DNA of 64,000 nucleotides, taken from the NCBI RefSeq assembly GCF_013113735.1, contig NZ_CP053346.1, positions 2,680,001-2,744,000 on the forward strand. Reading direction: 5' to 3'. The position numbers and the translations under genes were made by a program. The stretch is from Sphingomonas sp. AP4-R1 (GTDB lineage Bacteria > Pseudomonadota > Alphaproteobacteria > Sphingomonadales > Sphingomonadaceae). Positions 48,454 to 57,250 of the stretch are shown piece after piece. Every line of letters starts with the position of its first letter. Position 1 is the first letter of the stretch. The notes below the pieces were generated by a model, which was not told the origin of the DNA, made no database searches, and worked only from the letters and a program-made list of their open reading frames with translations.

Positions 48454-50292
48454 ATGCAGGATCTGAATCGGCGCGATTTTCTGGCCTCGGGTGCGGCGGT
48501 GGCCGCGCTGGCCGCCCTGCCTGCCCGGGCCGCCGCAGGCAGCGCGACCGATGCCGCCGCCGAAAACCTGCTCGCCATGATCGCGCAGGAGCTGCTCGGC
48601 CAATATCCGGAGAATGCCAGCTATTACGGGCTCGACAGCGGCCCCGGCGCCGCGCTGAAATCACGTCTCGCCGATCGCTCGATCGCAGCCGAGCAGTCCC
48701 GCGCCACCTGGGCCGCCGGCCGCCTCGCGGATATCAAGGCGATCGACCGCGCCACCGTGGCCCCCGGCACCGCGCTCAATCTGGATGTCGCGCAAACGGC
48801 GTTCGATCTGGCCGTGCAGGGCTGGAAATTCCCGTTCGGCGAGATGGGCGTGCTCAACGGGCAGAACAGCTTCCGCAACGCGCCCTACGTCACGTCGCAG
48901 CTGTGCGGCGCGTTCGTCGACCAGCCCGATTTCCTCGACAGCCGCCACGTGATCGAGAATGCCGCCGATGCGGATGCCTATCTCGCCCGTCTCGACTCCT
49001 ACGGGCAGGAACTGGCGGACGAGAATGCGCGCATCGCGGCCGATGCGGCGCGCGGCATCATCCTCCCCGATTTCCTGCTGGATATCACGATCGGCCAGAT
49101 CGCCGGCGCCGCCGCCCAGCCGGTCGACCAGTCCGGGCTCGTCCGTTCGGTCGCGGATCGCGCGGCCAAGGCGGGCGTGGCGGGCGATTACGCCACCCGC
49201 GCCGCCGCGATCGTGAACGCCAAGGTGCTGCCCGCACTGCAGGGCCAGCTCGAGGCTCTGCGTGCCGCGCGCGCCAAGGCGACGCCGGATGCGGGCGTGT
49301 GGAAGTTCCCGGAAGGCCCTGCGTGGTATGACTGGGCGCTCCGCTTCGCCACCACGACCACGCGCAGCCCGGAGGAGATCCACGCGATCGGCCAGCAGCA
49401 GGTGAAGGAATTGCAGGCGCGCATGGACGCGATCCTCCGCACGCAGGGGATGACGCAGGGCACCGTGGGCGAGCGGATGGACGCGCTCGGCAAGCGCCCC
49501 GACCAGCTCTTCGCCAATGACGACAAGGGCCGCGCCGAACTGCTCGCGTACCTCAACGGCCGCATAGCCGACGTGCGCGGCCGCCTGCCGCGCGCATTCC
49601 ATACGCTGGTGAAGGGCAATCTCATCATCAAGCGCGTGCCCCCCTCGATCCAGGACGGCGCGCCTAACGGCTATGCGGCGGCGGGCTCGATCGACGGTAC
49701 GCGGCCGGGCAATTATTATATCAACCTCAAGGATACGGGCATCTGGCCGCGTCTCTCGCTGCCCACGCTCTGCTATCATGAGGGCATTCCCGGCCATGTC
49801 TGGCAGGGCGAATATGCGAACCGCCTCCCGCTGATCCGCACCTACCTCACCTTCAACGCCTATTCCGAAGGCTGGGGTCTCTATGCCGAGCAGCTGGCAA
49901 GCGAGCTGGGCGTCTATGAGGGCGATCCGTATGGCGAGCTGGGCTTCCTCCAGTCGATCGCGTTCCGCGCCTGCCGTCTCGTCGTCGACACCGGCATCCA
50001 TGTGAAGCGCTGGACGCCGCAACAGTCGGTCGCGTGGTTCCAGGCCAATACGGGCATGCCGCGCGGCCAGCTCGTCAGCGAGGTCAATCGCTATTGCGCG
50101 ATGCCGGCGCAGGCCTGCGGCTACAAGATGGGCCATAACGAAATCCTCCGCCTGCGCGACAAGGCGAAGGCGGCGCTCGGCCCGCGCTACGATCTGCGCG
50201 GCTATGACGATGTCGTGGTGGGCTCCGGCAACGTGCCACTCACTTTGCTGGAGCGCGTGGTGGACACCTATATCGCGAAGGCGCGCGGCTGA
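48454..50292 (+). CDS. DUF885 family protein, Tat-exported
   Basis: The 612-residue protein begins with a twin-arginine signal, NRRDFLASGAAVAALAALPARA, and has the DUF885 motif YHEGIPGHVWQ (about 440-450), where HExxxH with a downstream glutamate suggests a zinc metallopeptidase. ATG 48454 is preceded by AAGGGAG at a good distance; GTG 48451 is the alternative. It ends four bases before tdk and is likely transcribed with it. Confidence 0.9.
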   Translation: MQDLNRRDFLASGAAVAALAALPARAAAGSATDAAAENLLAMIAQELLGQYPENASYYGLDSGPGAALKSRLADRSIAAEQSRATWAAGRLADIKAIDRATVAPGTALNLDVAQTAFDLAVQGWKFPFGEMGVLNGQNSFRNAPYVTSQLCGAFVDQPDFLDSRHVIENAADADAYLARLDSYGQELADENARIAADAARGIILPDFLLDITIGQIAGAAAQPVDQSGLVRSVADRAAKAGVAGDYATRAAAIVNAKVLPALQGQLEALRAARAKATPDAGVWKFPEGPAWYDWALRFATTTTRSPEEIHAIGQQQVKELQARMDAILRTQGMTQGTVGERMDALGKRPDQLFANDDKGRAELLAYLNGRIADVRGRLPRAFHTLVKGNLIIKRVPPSIQDGAPNGYAAAGSIDGTRPGNYYINLKDTGIWPRLSLPTLCYHEGIPGHVWQGEYANRLPLIRTYLTFNAYSEGWGLYAEQLASELGVYEGDPYGELGFLQSIAFRACRLVVDTGIHVKRWTPQQSVAWFQANTGMPRGQLVSEVNRYCAMPAQACGYKMGHNEILRLRDKAKAALGPRYDLRGYDDVVVGSGNVPLTLLERVVDTYIAKARG

Positions 50293-50296
50293 TCGG

Positions 50297-50875
50297 ATGG
50301 CCAAGCTCTATTTCTATTATTCGTCGATGAACGCCGGCAAATCGACGAACCTGCTGCAGGCGAGCTTCAACTATCGCGAGCGCGGCATGCAGACGATGCT
50401 GTGGACCGCCGCGATCGACGATCGCTACGAGGCGGGCACGATCACGTCGCGCATCGGCCTGGCGGCGGAGGCCTCGGTCTTCGCCGCCGACACCGATCTG
50501 CGCGCGGCGGTGGAGGCGCGCCACCGCGCAGGCCCGCTCGCCTGCGTGCTGGTGGACGAGGCGCAATTCCTGACGCGCGATCAGGTGCTGGCGCTGGCCG
50601 GCCTGTGCGACGAGCTGGACATTCCCGTGCTGGCCTATGGCCTGCGCACCGATTTCCAGGGGGAGTTGTTCGAGGGCAGCCGCTATCTGCTCGCGCTGGC
50701 GGACACGCTGACCGAGATCAAGGCGGTGTGCGAATGCGGCCGCAAGGCGACGATGAACCTGCGCGTGGACGGCGAGGGCCGCCCGGTGCGGCAGGGCGAG
50801 CAGACCGAGATCGGCGGCAACGATCGCTATGTTGCGCTGTGCCGGCGGCACTTCATGGCGGCGATGCGGGGGTAG
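50297..50875 (+). CDS. tdk: Thymidine kinase
   Basis: The 192-residue protein has Walker A SSMNAGKST (about 9-17), the DEAQF motif VDEAQFL (about 87-93), and the zinc-binding cysteines in CECGRKATMNL. It phosphorylates thymidine for salvage. ATG 50297 gives the usual tdk start MAKLYFYYSSMN; a longer frame upstream overlaps the DUF885 gene. Confidence 0.95.
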   Translation: MAKLYFYYSSMNAGKSTNLLQASFNYRERGMQTMLWTAAIDDRYEAGTITSRIGLAAEASVFAADTDLRAAVEARHRAGPLACVLVDEAQFLTRDQVLALAGLCDELDIPVLAYGLRTDFQGELFEGSRYLLALADTLTEIKAVCECGRKATMNLRVDGEGRPVRQGEQTEIGGNDRYVALCRRHFMAAMRG

Positions 50876-50913
50876 CGGAGGGCCTCTCTCCTCCCACACA
50901 CCACCACCCATCC

Positions 50914-51147
50914 GTTGGGTTCGAGCGGAGATCGAGCTTGTCGAGATCGAAGTCGAGAAGGGGTTCTGGACCGGCTCGAAGGTGCTCGAACCCAGGGAAA
51001 GGATCATTCCCACTCCCCCGTTGGGTTCGAGCTTGTCGAGAACCTGTTAGGCTTCGAGCGTAGCCGAGAAGCCGGGATGCGGAGCACGGGCTCTCGACTT
51101 CGCTCGATCCCTGGGGGTTCTCGACAAGCTCGAACTAAACGGGTGGG
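50914..51147. repeat. Repeat-rich intergenic region
   Basis: Several copies of GAGCTTGTCGAG and its inverse TCTCGACAAGCTCGAA alternate with GTTGGGTTCGAGC, forming nested hairpins. They belong to the CTGAGC...TCGAAG family with substitutions. No gene is seen between tdk and the methyltransferase gene. Confidence 0.7.
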
Positions 51148-51166
51148 GGTTGGCGGGCGAAGTGTT

Positions 51167-51985
51167 TTACCCTTCCAGCACCAGCCCGAAGCTGGTCATC
51201 TCATAACCCCGGAACAGCAATTTCACATGGGGATCGTCGCTGTAGGGCGGCAGGTCCACATGCCGGTCCACCTCGCCCTCGCCCCGGCTCCAGTTCGCCG
51301 TGGTGCCGAAGCCCTTCGCCGCCGCGCGCTCGATGATCTTCGTCAGATCGCGCCTGCGATACAGCACGGTCGCCCCGCGCCGCCGCGTCCGCCACGTATC
51401 GTTGAGGTTATGCTCGGTCGTGTGAACCGCCAGCCCGCCCGGCTTCAGCGTCTCCAGCGCCGCGATCACGAAATCCGCGCCGGCCTGCAACGTCCCGAGA
51501 TGCTCGAACGCGCACGACGAAAACACCACGTCATACTCGCGGAAGTGCGGGGGAATCGCCCGCATGTCCGCATGTTCGTGGCGCACGTTGGCGGCGAACA
51601 TGTCCGGATCGCAGATGCCGCGCCCGTTCAGCGCGGCGAGGTCCGGCGCATGCTGGCTCGTTTCGATCCAGGCGCCCGCCGCAGCCGCATCCGGCGCGAG
51701 ATCGGTGGCCGTCACCTCCAGCCCCTGCGCCGCCAGCACCGCCGTCAGCGGATCGAAGCCCACGCCGAAGCCCAGCGCCCGGACGCCGGGGCGCAGCAGC
51801 CCCCGGCTCTCCAGCACGCGCAGGATATAGACGAATTCCCATTGCTTGCGGTGCGTGCGCACGGGCTCGCGGATCGCCTCCACCCAGCGCGCATAATCGG
51901 GCTCGGCGAATTGCGCGGCGGTGCAGGCCTGCGAGACGGGGGCGGCCAGCGTCGGTTCGCCAAAGGCTTCGTGAAAAGCGGCCAT
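51167..51985 (-). CDS. SAM-dependent methyltransferase
   Basis: The 272-residue protein has a Rossmann-type methyltransferase core: GFGVGFDPLTAVLAAQG (about 75-90) is the SAM-binding loop, TATDLAPDA the acidic turn, and YDVVFSSCAFEHLG the later strand. Substrate is unknown. ATG 51985 is preferred to the extension starting 15 bases earlier. It is adjacent to the polyprenyl synthase on the same strand. Confidence 0.85.
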   Translation of the reverse strand: MAAFHEAFGEPTLAAPVSQACTAAQFAEPDYARWVEAIREPVRTHRKQWEFVYILRVLESRGLLRPGVRALGFGVGFDPLTAVLAAQGLEVTATDLAPDAAAAGAWIETSQHAPDLAALNGRGICDPDMFAANVRHEHADMRAIPPHFREYDVVFSSCAFEHLGTLQAGADFVIAALETLKPGGLAVHTTEHNLNDTWRTRRRGATVLYRRRDLTKIIERAAAKGFGTTANWSRGEGEVDRHVDLPPYSDDPHVKLLFRGYEMTSFGLVLEG

Positions 51986-52013
51986 GCGAACAGCAACCAC
52001 CGCGCGCCAGCGA

Positions 52014-53024
52014 TCAGTAAGCGCGCGCCACCGCGAATTCCACCGCCTCCACCAGCGCGGCGCGGGCCGTGCCGGTGCCGAGCCCGCTCAGCGAGTCGAT
52101 CGCGAGCTGGCCGTAATGGCGCGCGCGGGCCTGCGTGTCGGCGATCGCATTGGTCGCCTGCAGCAGTTGCATCGCATGGGCGAGGTCCTCGTCGCTGGTG
52201 CGGCGGCCTTCCATCGCCTCGCGCCAGAATTTGCGGTCGGCATCGCTGCCGCGCGCATGGGCGAGGATCACGGGCAGGGTGACCTTGCCGTCGCGGAAAT
52301 CGTCGCCGGCATCCTTGCCCATCGTCGCTTCGTCGGACACGTAATCGATCGCATCGTCCACGAGCTGGAAGGCGATGCCCAGATTACGGCCATAGCCATC
52401 CAGCGCTTCCTCCACGGCCTCGTCCCGCTCGGCCACCACGGCCGCGATGCGGCAGGCGGCGGCGAACAGGGCGGCGGTCTTGGCGCCGATGATGTCGAGA
52501 TAGCGCGCCTCGCTCGTCGCGATCTGGCGCTGGGCGGTGAGCTGGTTCACCTCGCCCTCGGCGATCACGGCGGAGGCATTGGAGAGGATCCGCAGCACGC
52601 GCAGCGATCCGTCCTCGGTCATCAGCTCGAAGGCGCGGCTGAACAGGAAATCGCCCACCAGCACGCTCGCCGGATTGCCCCAGATCAGGTTGGCGGTGCG
52701 GCGGCCGCGCCGCGTATTCGATCCGTCCACCACGTCGTCATGCAGCAGCGTGGCGGTGTGGATGAACTCCACGGCGGCGGAAAGCTTGTGGTGGCGCGTG
52801 CCCGGATATTCCAGCAGCCGGGCGCAGGCCAGCGTCAGCATCGGCCGCATCCGCTTGCCGCCGCCCGCGATCAGATGGCCCGCCAGCTCCGGGATCAGCG
52901 GCACCTCGGACTGCATCCGGGCGAGGATCACGGCGTTCACGGCATGCATGTCGGCCGCGACGAGCTTCATCATCGGGTCGAGCGAGGCCGGCTGGTCGCG
53001 GCGGAGGGGAGTAACCTGTCCCAT
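52014..53024 (-). CDS. Polyprenyl diphosphate synthase
   Basis: The 336-residue protein has both aspartate-rich motifs of trans-prenyltransferases: LLHDDVVDGSN (about 91-101) and QLVDDAIDY (about 219-227), plus GGGKRMRP near residue 52. It is expected to build the polyprenyl side chain of ubiquinone (Q10 in most sphingomonads) from farnesyl or geranyl diphosphate. ATG 53024 is chosen; the frame's upstream extension overlaps the divergent chorismate mutase promoter and is not plausible. Confidence 0.92.
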   Translation of the reverse strand: MGQVTPLRRDQPASLDPMMKLVAADMHAVNAVILARMQSEVPLIPELAGHLIAGGGKRMRPMLTLACARLLEYPGTRHHKLSAAVEFIHTATLLHDDVVDGSNTRRGRRTANLIWGNPASVLVGDFLFSRAFELMTEDGSLRVLRILSNASAVIAEGEVNQLTAQRQIATSEARYLDIIGAKTAALFAAACRIAAVVAERDEAVEEALDGYGRNLGIAFQLVDDAIDYVSDEATMGKDAGDDFRDGKVTLPVILAHARGSDADRKFWREAMEGRRTSDEDLAHAMQLLQATNAIADTQARARHYGQLAIDSLSGLGTGTARAALVEAVEFAVARAY

Positions 53025-53120
53025 GTGCCGCCCTTGGAGCGGCTGGGCGCCAAAGGCAACAGGCGGCGCTTGCGCTTGGGCTCCCGCGCCCACAAAAGGC
53101 GGCGGAATGAGGAGACCATC

Positions 53121-53405
53121 GTGAGCGACGCACAGCTCGACGCCTATCGCCAGAGCATCGACAATATCGATACCGCCCTGATCTGCCTGCTGGCGGAACG
53201 CTTCAAGGTGACGCAGGCGGTGGGTCATTACAAGGCGAAGGCGGGGCTTCCGCCGGCCGATCCCTCCCGCGAGGCAAAGCAGATCGAAAGATTGCGCACA
53301 CTGGCTAAGTCGGCGCAGCTCGACCCCGACTTTTCGGAGAAGTTCCTGCGCTTCATCATCGATGAGGTCATCCGACATCACGAGCGGGTGCGCGAAAAGA
53401 TCTGA
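53121..53405 (+). CDS. Chorismate mutase
   Basis: The 94-residue protein is a stand-alone AroQ-type chorismate mutase: LDAYRQSIDNIDTALICLLAERFK at the N-terminus and KQIERLRTLAKSAQLDPDF further on, with basic residues for the carboxylates of chorismate. It turns chorismate into prephenate for Phe and Tyr synthesis. GTG 53121 follows AATGAGGAGACC and is the only sensible start. It is divergent from the polyprenyl synthase with 96 bases between. Confidence 0.92.
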   Translation: MSDAQLDAYRQSIDNIDTALICLLAERFKVTQAVGHYKAKAGLPPADPSREAKQIERLRTLAKSAQLDPDFSEKFLRFIIDEVIRHHERVREKI

Positions 53406-53500
53406 TCGCCGATCGGATGCGGCAAAGGAATCCATGTCTTCAATACGACGAGGATGGTGTTTTCAAATCGTTAACACCAATTTTTCCCGATAATCTCGAC

Positions 53501-53525
53501 AAATTGACTTACAAAATGTCAATTT
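53501..53525 (+). promoter_or_regulatory. Perfect palindrome upstream of the GAF gene
   Basis: AAATTGAC-N9-GTCAATTT is a perfect 8-bp inverted repeat in an AT-rich island (about 53430-53540) just before the GAF-domain gene. A dimeric regulator could bind there, and the first half provides a TTGAC that may serve as a -35 element. Confidence 0.55.
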
Positions 53526-53538
53526 CCTATGTTATCGT

Positions 53539-54045
53539 ATGAACATGGCCGGCGCATCCCCTGGCGAGCCTTCAATGTCTCCTTCGGTCGAGACTGTGCG
53601 TCAGCGTGCGGTCGATCGGAGCGGCGTGCTGGGCGGGCGGGGTTCCGGCGATCTCCAGCGCATCGTGGAGCGAGCGGCCAAGATCTTCCAGACGCCGCTC
53701 GCCGCTATCTCGATCATCGACCATCAGCGCCAGTGGTTCGCCGCCGGCGTCGGGCTCGGGGGGAGCGAGACGCCGCGCTCCGTGTCCTTCTGCGCGCATG
53801 CCATCCACCGGCCGGGCGAACCGCTCGTCGTGGAGGATGCGAGGCAGGATCCCCGTTTCTCGAACAATCCGCTGGTGACGTCCGATCCGGGCGTCCGCTT
53901 CTATGCGGGTGTCCCGCTGGTCGATCGAATGGGCTATGCGCTCGGCGCGCTCTGCGTCGTGGACATGACCCCGCGCGAACGGCCCGAAAATCTGATCGAA
54001 CTGACGATGCTCGGGCACGAGGCCGAAGGCGCGCTGCGGCGCTAG
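53539..54045 (+). CDS. GAF domain protein
   Basis: The 168-residue protein consists mostly of one GAF domain (about 40-165): IFQTPLAAISIIDHQRQWFAAGVGL, then SFCAHAI and FYAGVPLVDRMGYALGALCVVD. Such stand-alone GAF proteins sense small ligands or redox state and may act on a partner. The likely partner is not encoded next to it. ATG 53539 begins MNMAGASPG; the second Met at 53575 is an alternative start. Confidence 0.85.
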   Translation: MNMAGASPGEPSMSPSVETVRQRAVDRSGVLGGRGSGDLQRIVERAAKIFQTPLAAISIIDHQRQWFAAGVGLGGSETPRSVSFCAHAIHRPGEPLVVEDARQDPRFSNNPLVTSDPGVRFYAGVPLVDRMGYALGALCVVDMTPRERPENLIELTMLGHEAEGALRR

Positions 54046-54087
54046 GGGCAAGCGAGAGCGGGTCGTCCGTGTCGACTATGATGCCGT

Positions 54088-54166
54088 ATTCCGGCGAAAG
54101 CCGGAGCCCAGGGCTGCTGGCGTGGCGCTCGGGGCTGGGTTCCTGCTTTCGCGGGAACCCGGAATA
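54088..54166. repeat. Palindromic repeat, CCGGAGCCCAGGGCT family
   Basis: ATTCCGGCGAAAGCCGGAGC with a CAGGGCTG...CGGGGCTG inner pair and a closing TTCCTGCTTTCGCGGGAA matches the family at 25950-26027. It lies between the convergent GAF and NUDIX genes. Confidence 0.7.
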
Positions 54167-54182
54167 GCCGTTCGGCCCTCGC

Positions 54183-54713
54183 TCACCCGATCAGGCTGGG
54201 CCCCAGCAGCGCCAGCAGCTTCACGTCCATCACCATTCCCTCGGCACGCTTGGCGTCGATGAAATCCGCGATGCCGGCGATCGGCACGCGATGGACGATG
54301 ATGTCCTCGTCATCCACGCCGCCGCCCGGCCCGATCTTCTCCAGATCATAAGCGCGCACCAGGGTGAACGTCTCGGAAACCATGCCCGGCGAGGAGGCGA
54401 AGCGGCCGACGATCTTGATCCGCCCCGCGCGATAGCCGGTCTCTTCCTCCAGTTCGCGCGCGGCGGCGATGTCGATCGCCTCGCCTTCGGTCTCGTCGCC
54501 CACCAGCCCCGCCGGCAGTTCCAGGCAGCGCGCGCCCAGCGGCGCGCGCGGCTGATCGACCAGCAGCACGTGGCCGTCGTCGATCGCGAGGATCACGGCC
54601 GCGTGGATGCCGCGCGCGCGGCCGACATATTCCCAGCGTCCGCGCTTCTTGGCGACGATGAACTTGCCGGCCCACATCGTCTCGACCGGCTGGTCGCTGT
54701 CGGGAAAATCCAT
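54183..54713 (-). CDS. NUDIX hydrolase (ADP-ribose pyrophosphatase-like)
   Basis: The 176-residue protein has a Nudix box, GLVGDETEG with AARELEEETGY (about 72-95), and a following Pro-Gly PGMVSETFTL loop seen in ADP-ribose pyrophosphatases. ATG 54713 is chosen; the upstream extension to 54785 is derived from a palindromic repeat at 54744-54832 and reads LRQAQGERR, which is not part of the family. Confidence 0.88.
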   Translation of the reverse strand: MDFPDSDQPVETMWAGKFIVAKKRGRWEYVGRARGIHAAVILAIDDGHVLLVDQPRAPLGARCLELPAGLVGDETEGEAIDIAAARELEEETGYRAGRIKIVGRFASSPGMVSETFTLVRAYDLEKIGPGGGVDDEDIIVHRVPIAGIADFIDAKRAEGMVMDVKLLALLGPSLIG

Positions 54714-54743
54714 GGGGGTGCTCTTTCGCTGAGGTGTAACCCT

Positions 54744-54832
54744 CCGTTCGCCCTGAGCCTGTCGAAGGGCCGTCCTTTTCTTCAACGATGCGCCAAGGAA
54801 GGACGGTGCTTCGACACGCTCAGCACAAGCGG
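54744..54832. repeat. CTGAGC...TCGAAG palindrome
   Basis: CCCTGAGCCTGTCGAAGGGC and GTGCTTCGACACGCTCAGCAC face each other as an imperfect inverted repeat, with GTCCTT and AAGGAC inside. It lies between the NUDIX and TPM-domain genes. Confidence 0.75.
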
Positions 54833-54849
54833 GAAGGAGAAGGCAGAGA

Positions 54850-55521
54850 TTAAAGCACGATCAGCCGGTCGGGCAACTCGTTGGGATCGTCACCGCGCGG
54901 GAAATGCGTGGCCAGCACGTCGCCGATCCTGGCGATCGCCGCCGCAATGCCTTCGCCCGGCCGATCGTCGCGCACGGCCGCGATCAGCATCGTCATCGCC
55001 TCGCCCCATTGCTCGGGCTTCACCTTCGCGTGAATCGCCGCGTCCGCCACGATCTCGGCGCGATGCTCGGCCAGGCTGAGATACAGCAAAACCCCCGTCG
55101 CGGTGGCGGTGCGCTGCTCGGTGCCGGTGCGAAACAGCATGATCGCGCGGCGGCGCACGCGGCGCGCCTTGGTGGCGGCGGGCGTCAGCGCCATCCGGAT
55201 CTTCGGTCGCCCGAGGATGAGGCGTGCGATCAGGAACAAAGCCACGCTCTTCACCAGCAGGATCGTCAGCATCAGCCGCAGGTCGGGCGCTTCCTCCCAT
55301 CCGCCGGTGACGAGTTCCGCGCCCCACACCAGCAGGCCGGGAAAGGCGGCCGACATGCTCAGCGGCAGCAGCGCTACGAGCAGGGACCAGTGCAGAACCA
55401 CGTCATGATAGCTGTCCGAATTGGCCGCGACGATCGCGGAAACCTCGCCGTCGGTGCGCGCCTCGGCCGCGCGGATCGCGTCCGCCACCAGCTGCGAGTC
55501 GCGTTCGGTGAGCTTCATCAC
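54850..55521 (-). CDS. TPM-domain membrane protein
   Basis: The 223-residue protein carries a TPM-like domain with two membrane segments (about 44-66 and 82-102) and the conserved stretches TDGEVSAIVAANSDSYHD and LLYLSLAEHRAEIVAD. It corresponds to the short membrane-bound TPM protein commonly encoded after a LemA and a secreted TPM protein. It overlaps the gene upstream by four bases. Confidence 0.8.
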   Translation of the reverse strand: MMKLTERDSQLVADAIRAAEARTDGEVSAIVAANSDSYHDVVLHWSLLVALLPLSMSAAFPGLLVWGAELVTGGWEEAPDLRLMLTILLVKSVALFLIARLILGRPKIRMALTPAATKARRVRRRAIMLFRTGTEQRTATATGVLLYLSLAEHRAEIVADAAIHAKVKPEQWGEAMTMLIAAVRDDRPGEGIAAAIARIGDVLATHFPRGDDPNELPDRLIVL

Positions 55522-56504
55522 CAGTCTCCCGAGGCGCCACCGCCCCCGAAATCGCCGCCACCGCCGCCGGTGAAGCCGCCGCCGCCCCAGCTTCCGTCCG
55601 ATCCGCCGCCGTTTCCGCCGCCCCAGCTTCCGCCGTCACCTCCGCCACCCCAGCTATTGCCGGAGCCGCGATTGTCGCGGGTGGCATGGTCGATCAGTTC
55701 GCTCGCCGCCCACAGCCACACCCAGCCGCTGCCATCGTCGCTGCGATAGCGCCGCTGGCCCCACGGACCTGCCGCGCCGCTGCGCCCGCGCCGCATCGCG
55801 AGGATCACGAAAGCCACCACGAAGCCCCAGAAGATCAGCCCGAACGGCACGCCGCCGCCGGAGGACTTCTTGTGCGCCTTGTCAAAGGTGGCTGCTGCCT
55901 TGGCGGCTTCCGCTCTGGCCTGATCGTCCGGCGCGCTCAACTGCTGGATGATCGCGTCGGCGCCCGCCGTGATCCCGCCCGCCATGTCGCCTGACTTGAA
56001 GGCGGGGAGAATACGGGTGCGGATGATGATGCTGGAAAGCGCGTCGGTCATCACCGGCTCCAGCCGGCGGCCGACCTCGATCCGTACCTTCCGTTCCTTG
56101 GGCGCGATGATCAGGATGACGCCATTGTCGGCATCCTTGAGGCCCACGCCCCAGCTCCGCCCGAGCCGATAGCCATAATCCTCGATCGCATAGCCCTGCA
56201 GATCGGGAATGGTCGCCACCACGAACTGGCGCTGCGTCTGCTTCTGGAAGGCTTCCAGCTTCGCTTCCAGCGCGGCCTTCTGATCCTGCGGGATCACATT
56301 CGCCGCATCGACGACGAGGCCGGTGAAGGCGGGGAAGCTCTGCGCCACGCTGGCTCGGGGAAAGAGGCTCCCCAATGCGAGGGCCAGCAGCGCCAGAACG
56401 ATCGCCAGCCGTACCCCGGCAAATGCCGGAGCCCAGAGCTTCGGGCGCAGCGCGGGCAGCTCTGGACCCCGGCTTTCGCCGGGGTACGGGAAAGGGGATG
56501 TCAT
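55518..56504 (-). CDS. Secreted TPM-domain protein with Gly-rich tail
   Basis: The 328-residue protein has a TPM phosphatase-like domain (about 55-190; ALEAKLEAFQKQTQRQFVVATIP and LGRSWGVGLKDADNGVILIIAP), a membrane segment at about 222-240, and a glycine/tryptophan-rich tail (about 280-328). The first 31 residues (MTSPFPYPGESRGPEL and on) are encoded by a palindromic repeat at 56411-56487 and precede the true signal peptide (about 32-55). Homologues should start near the signal peptide. It is nested in an operon with lemA and another TPM gene. Confidence 0.83.
   Translation of the reverse strand: MTSPFPYPGESRGPELPALRPKLWAPAFAGVRLAIVLALLALALGSLFPRASVAQSFPAFTGLVVDAANVIPQDQKAALEAKLEAFQKQTQRQFVVATIPDLQGYAIEDYGYRLGRSWGVGLKDADNGVILIIAPKERKVRIEVGRRLEPVMTDALSSIIIRTRILPAFKSGDMAGGITAGADAIIQQLSAPDDQARAEAAKAAATFDKAHKKSSGGGVPFGLIFWGFVVAFVILAMRRGRSGAAGPWGQRRYRSDDGSGWVWLWAASELIDHATRDNRGSGNSWGGGGDGGSWGGGNGGGSDGSWGGGGFTGGGGGDFGGGGASGDW
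56411..56487. repeat. Palindromic repeat forming the N-terminus of the TPM protein
   Basis: GTACCCCGGCAAATGCCGGAGC, GAGCT inner arms and a closing CCCCGGCTTTCGCCGGGG match the family at 25950-26027. It lies within the coding sequence, just after the start codon at 56504. Confidence 0.75.
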
Positions 56505-56513
56505 CGTTCGGCC

Positions 56514-57101
56514 TTAAAAATTCACCTTCGGCGCGGTGTCAGCGCCCGCGCTGGTCGCCTGGAAGGTCGCCATCGGCTTGGCGCCGTAGAAGACCTTGGC
56601 GCCGATCGCGTCGGGGAAGGTGCGGATGCGGGTGTTATAGGCCTGCACCGCCTCGTTATAATCTCGCCGGGCGATCGTGATTCGGTTCTCGGTGCCTTCC
56701 AGCTGGCTCTGCAGCGTCTGGTAGCCGGCCTGGCTCTGCAACTCCGGATAGGCCTCCTGCATCTTCTGCAGCGACAGGCCGAGCGTGGATTGCGCGCGAT
56801 CGAACTGGGCGAGCTTGGCGGGATCGCTCAGATCGTTGGCCGAGACGCGCACATTGTTCGCCGCCGCGCGCGCCTGCGTCACCTCGACGAGGATGCTCTT
56901 CTCCTGCGCGCCGGCGGCCTTCACCGTGGCGACGAGGTTCGGAACCAGATCGGCGCGCCGCTGGTATTCATTCTGCACGTCCGCCCACTTCGCTTTGGCG
57001 GTTTCCTCGGCGGTGGGGATCGAATTGATGCCGCAGCCGCCCAGCGCGAGCGCGGCGATCGGCGCGACGAGGGCGAAACGGGTCTTGGCGGAAAGCGACA
57101 T
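56514..57101 (-). CDS. LemA family lipoprotein
   Basis: The 195-residue protein begins with a lipoprotein signal (lipobox LALGGC at about 19-24) and follows the LemA pattern: AKWADVQNEYQRRADLVPNLVATVKA (in parts), helical repeats and the late YNTRIRTFPDAI motif. ATG 57101 is chosen as the start of the signal. It heads a three-gene operon with the two TPM genes, a common pairing of unknown function in the envelope. Confidence 0.9.
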   Translation of the reverse strand: MSLSAKTRFALVAPIAALALGGCGINSIPTAEETAKAKWADVQNEYQRRADLVPNLVATVKAAGAQEKSILVEVTQARAAANNVRVSANDLSDPAKLAQFDRAQSTLGLSLQKMQEAYPELQSQAGYQTLQSQLEGTENRITIARRDYNEAVQAYNTRIRTFPDAIGAKVFYGAKPMATFQATSAGADTAPKVNF

Positions 57102-57250
57102 CGTGGGTCCTCGGAAGGATTGTTTCGGTTGCGCCGTTTTACTTGGGTAGGACACACCCCGCAATCAAGATCGGCGGATCGCCGGGGTTGATCCCGTCTG
57201 CGGGAGCGAGGAAAAAGGGCCGGGGACGGGACCGACCGAAGGGAGCTTCG

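Noticed and set aside
48661..50304. A 547-codon minus-strand frame opposite the DUF885 gene
   Set aside because: The plus strand encodes a Tat signal and HExxxH motif in a known family.
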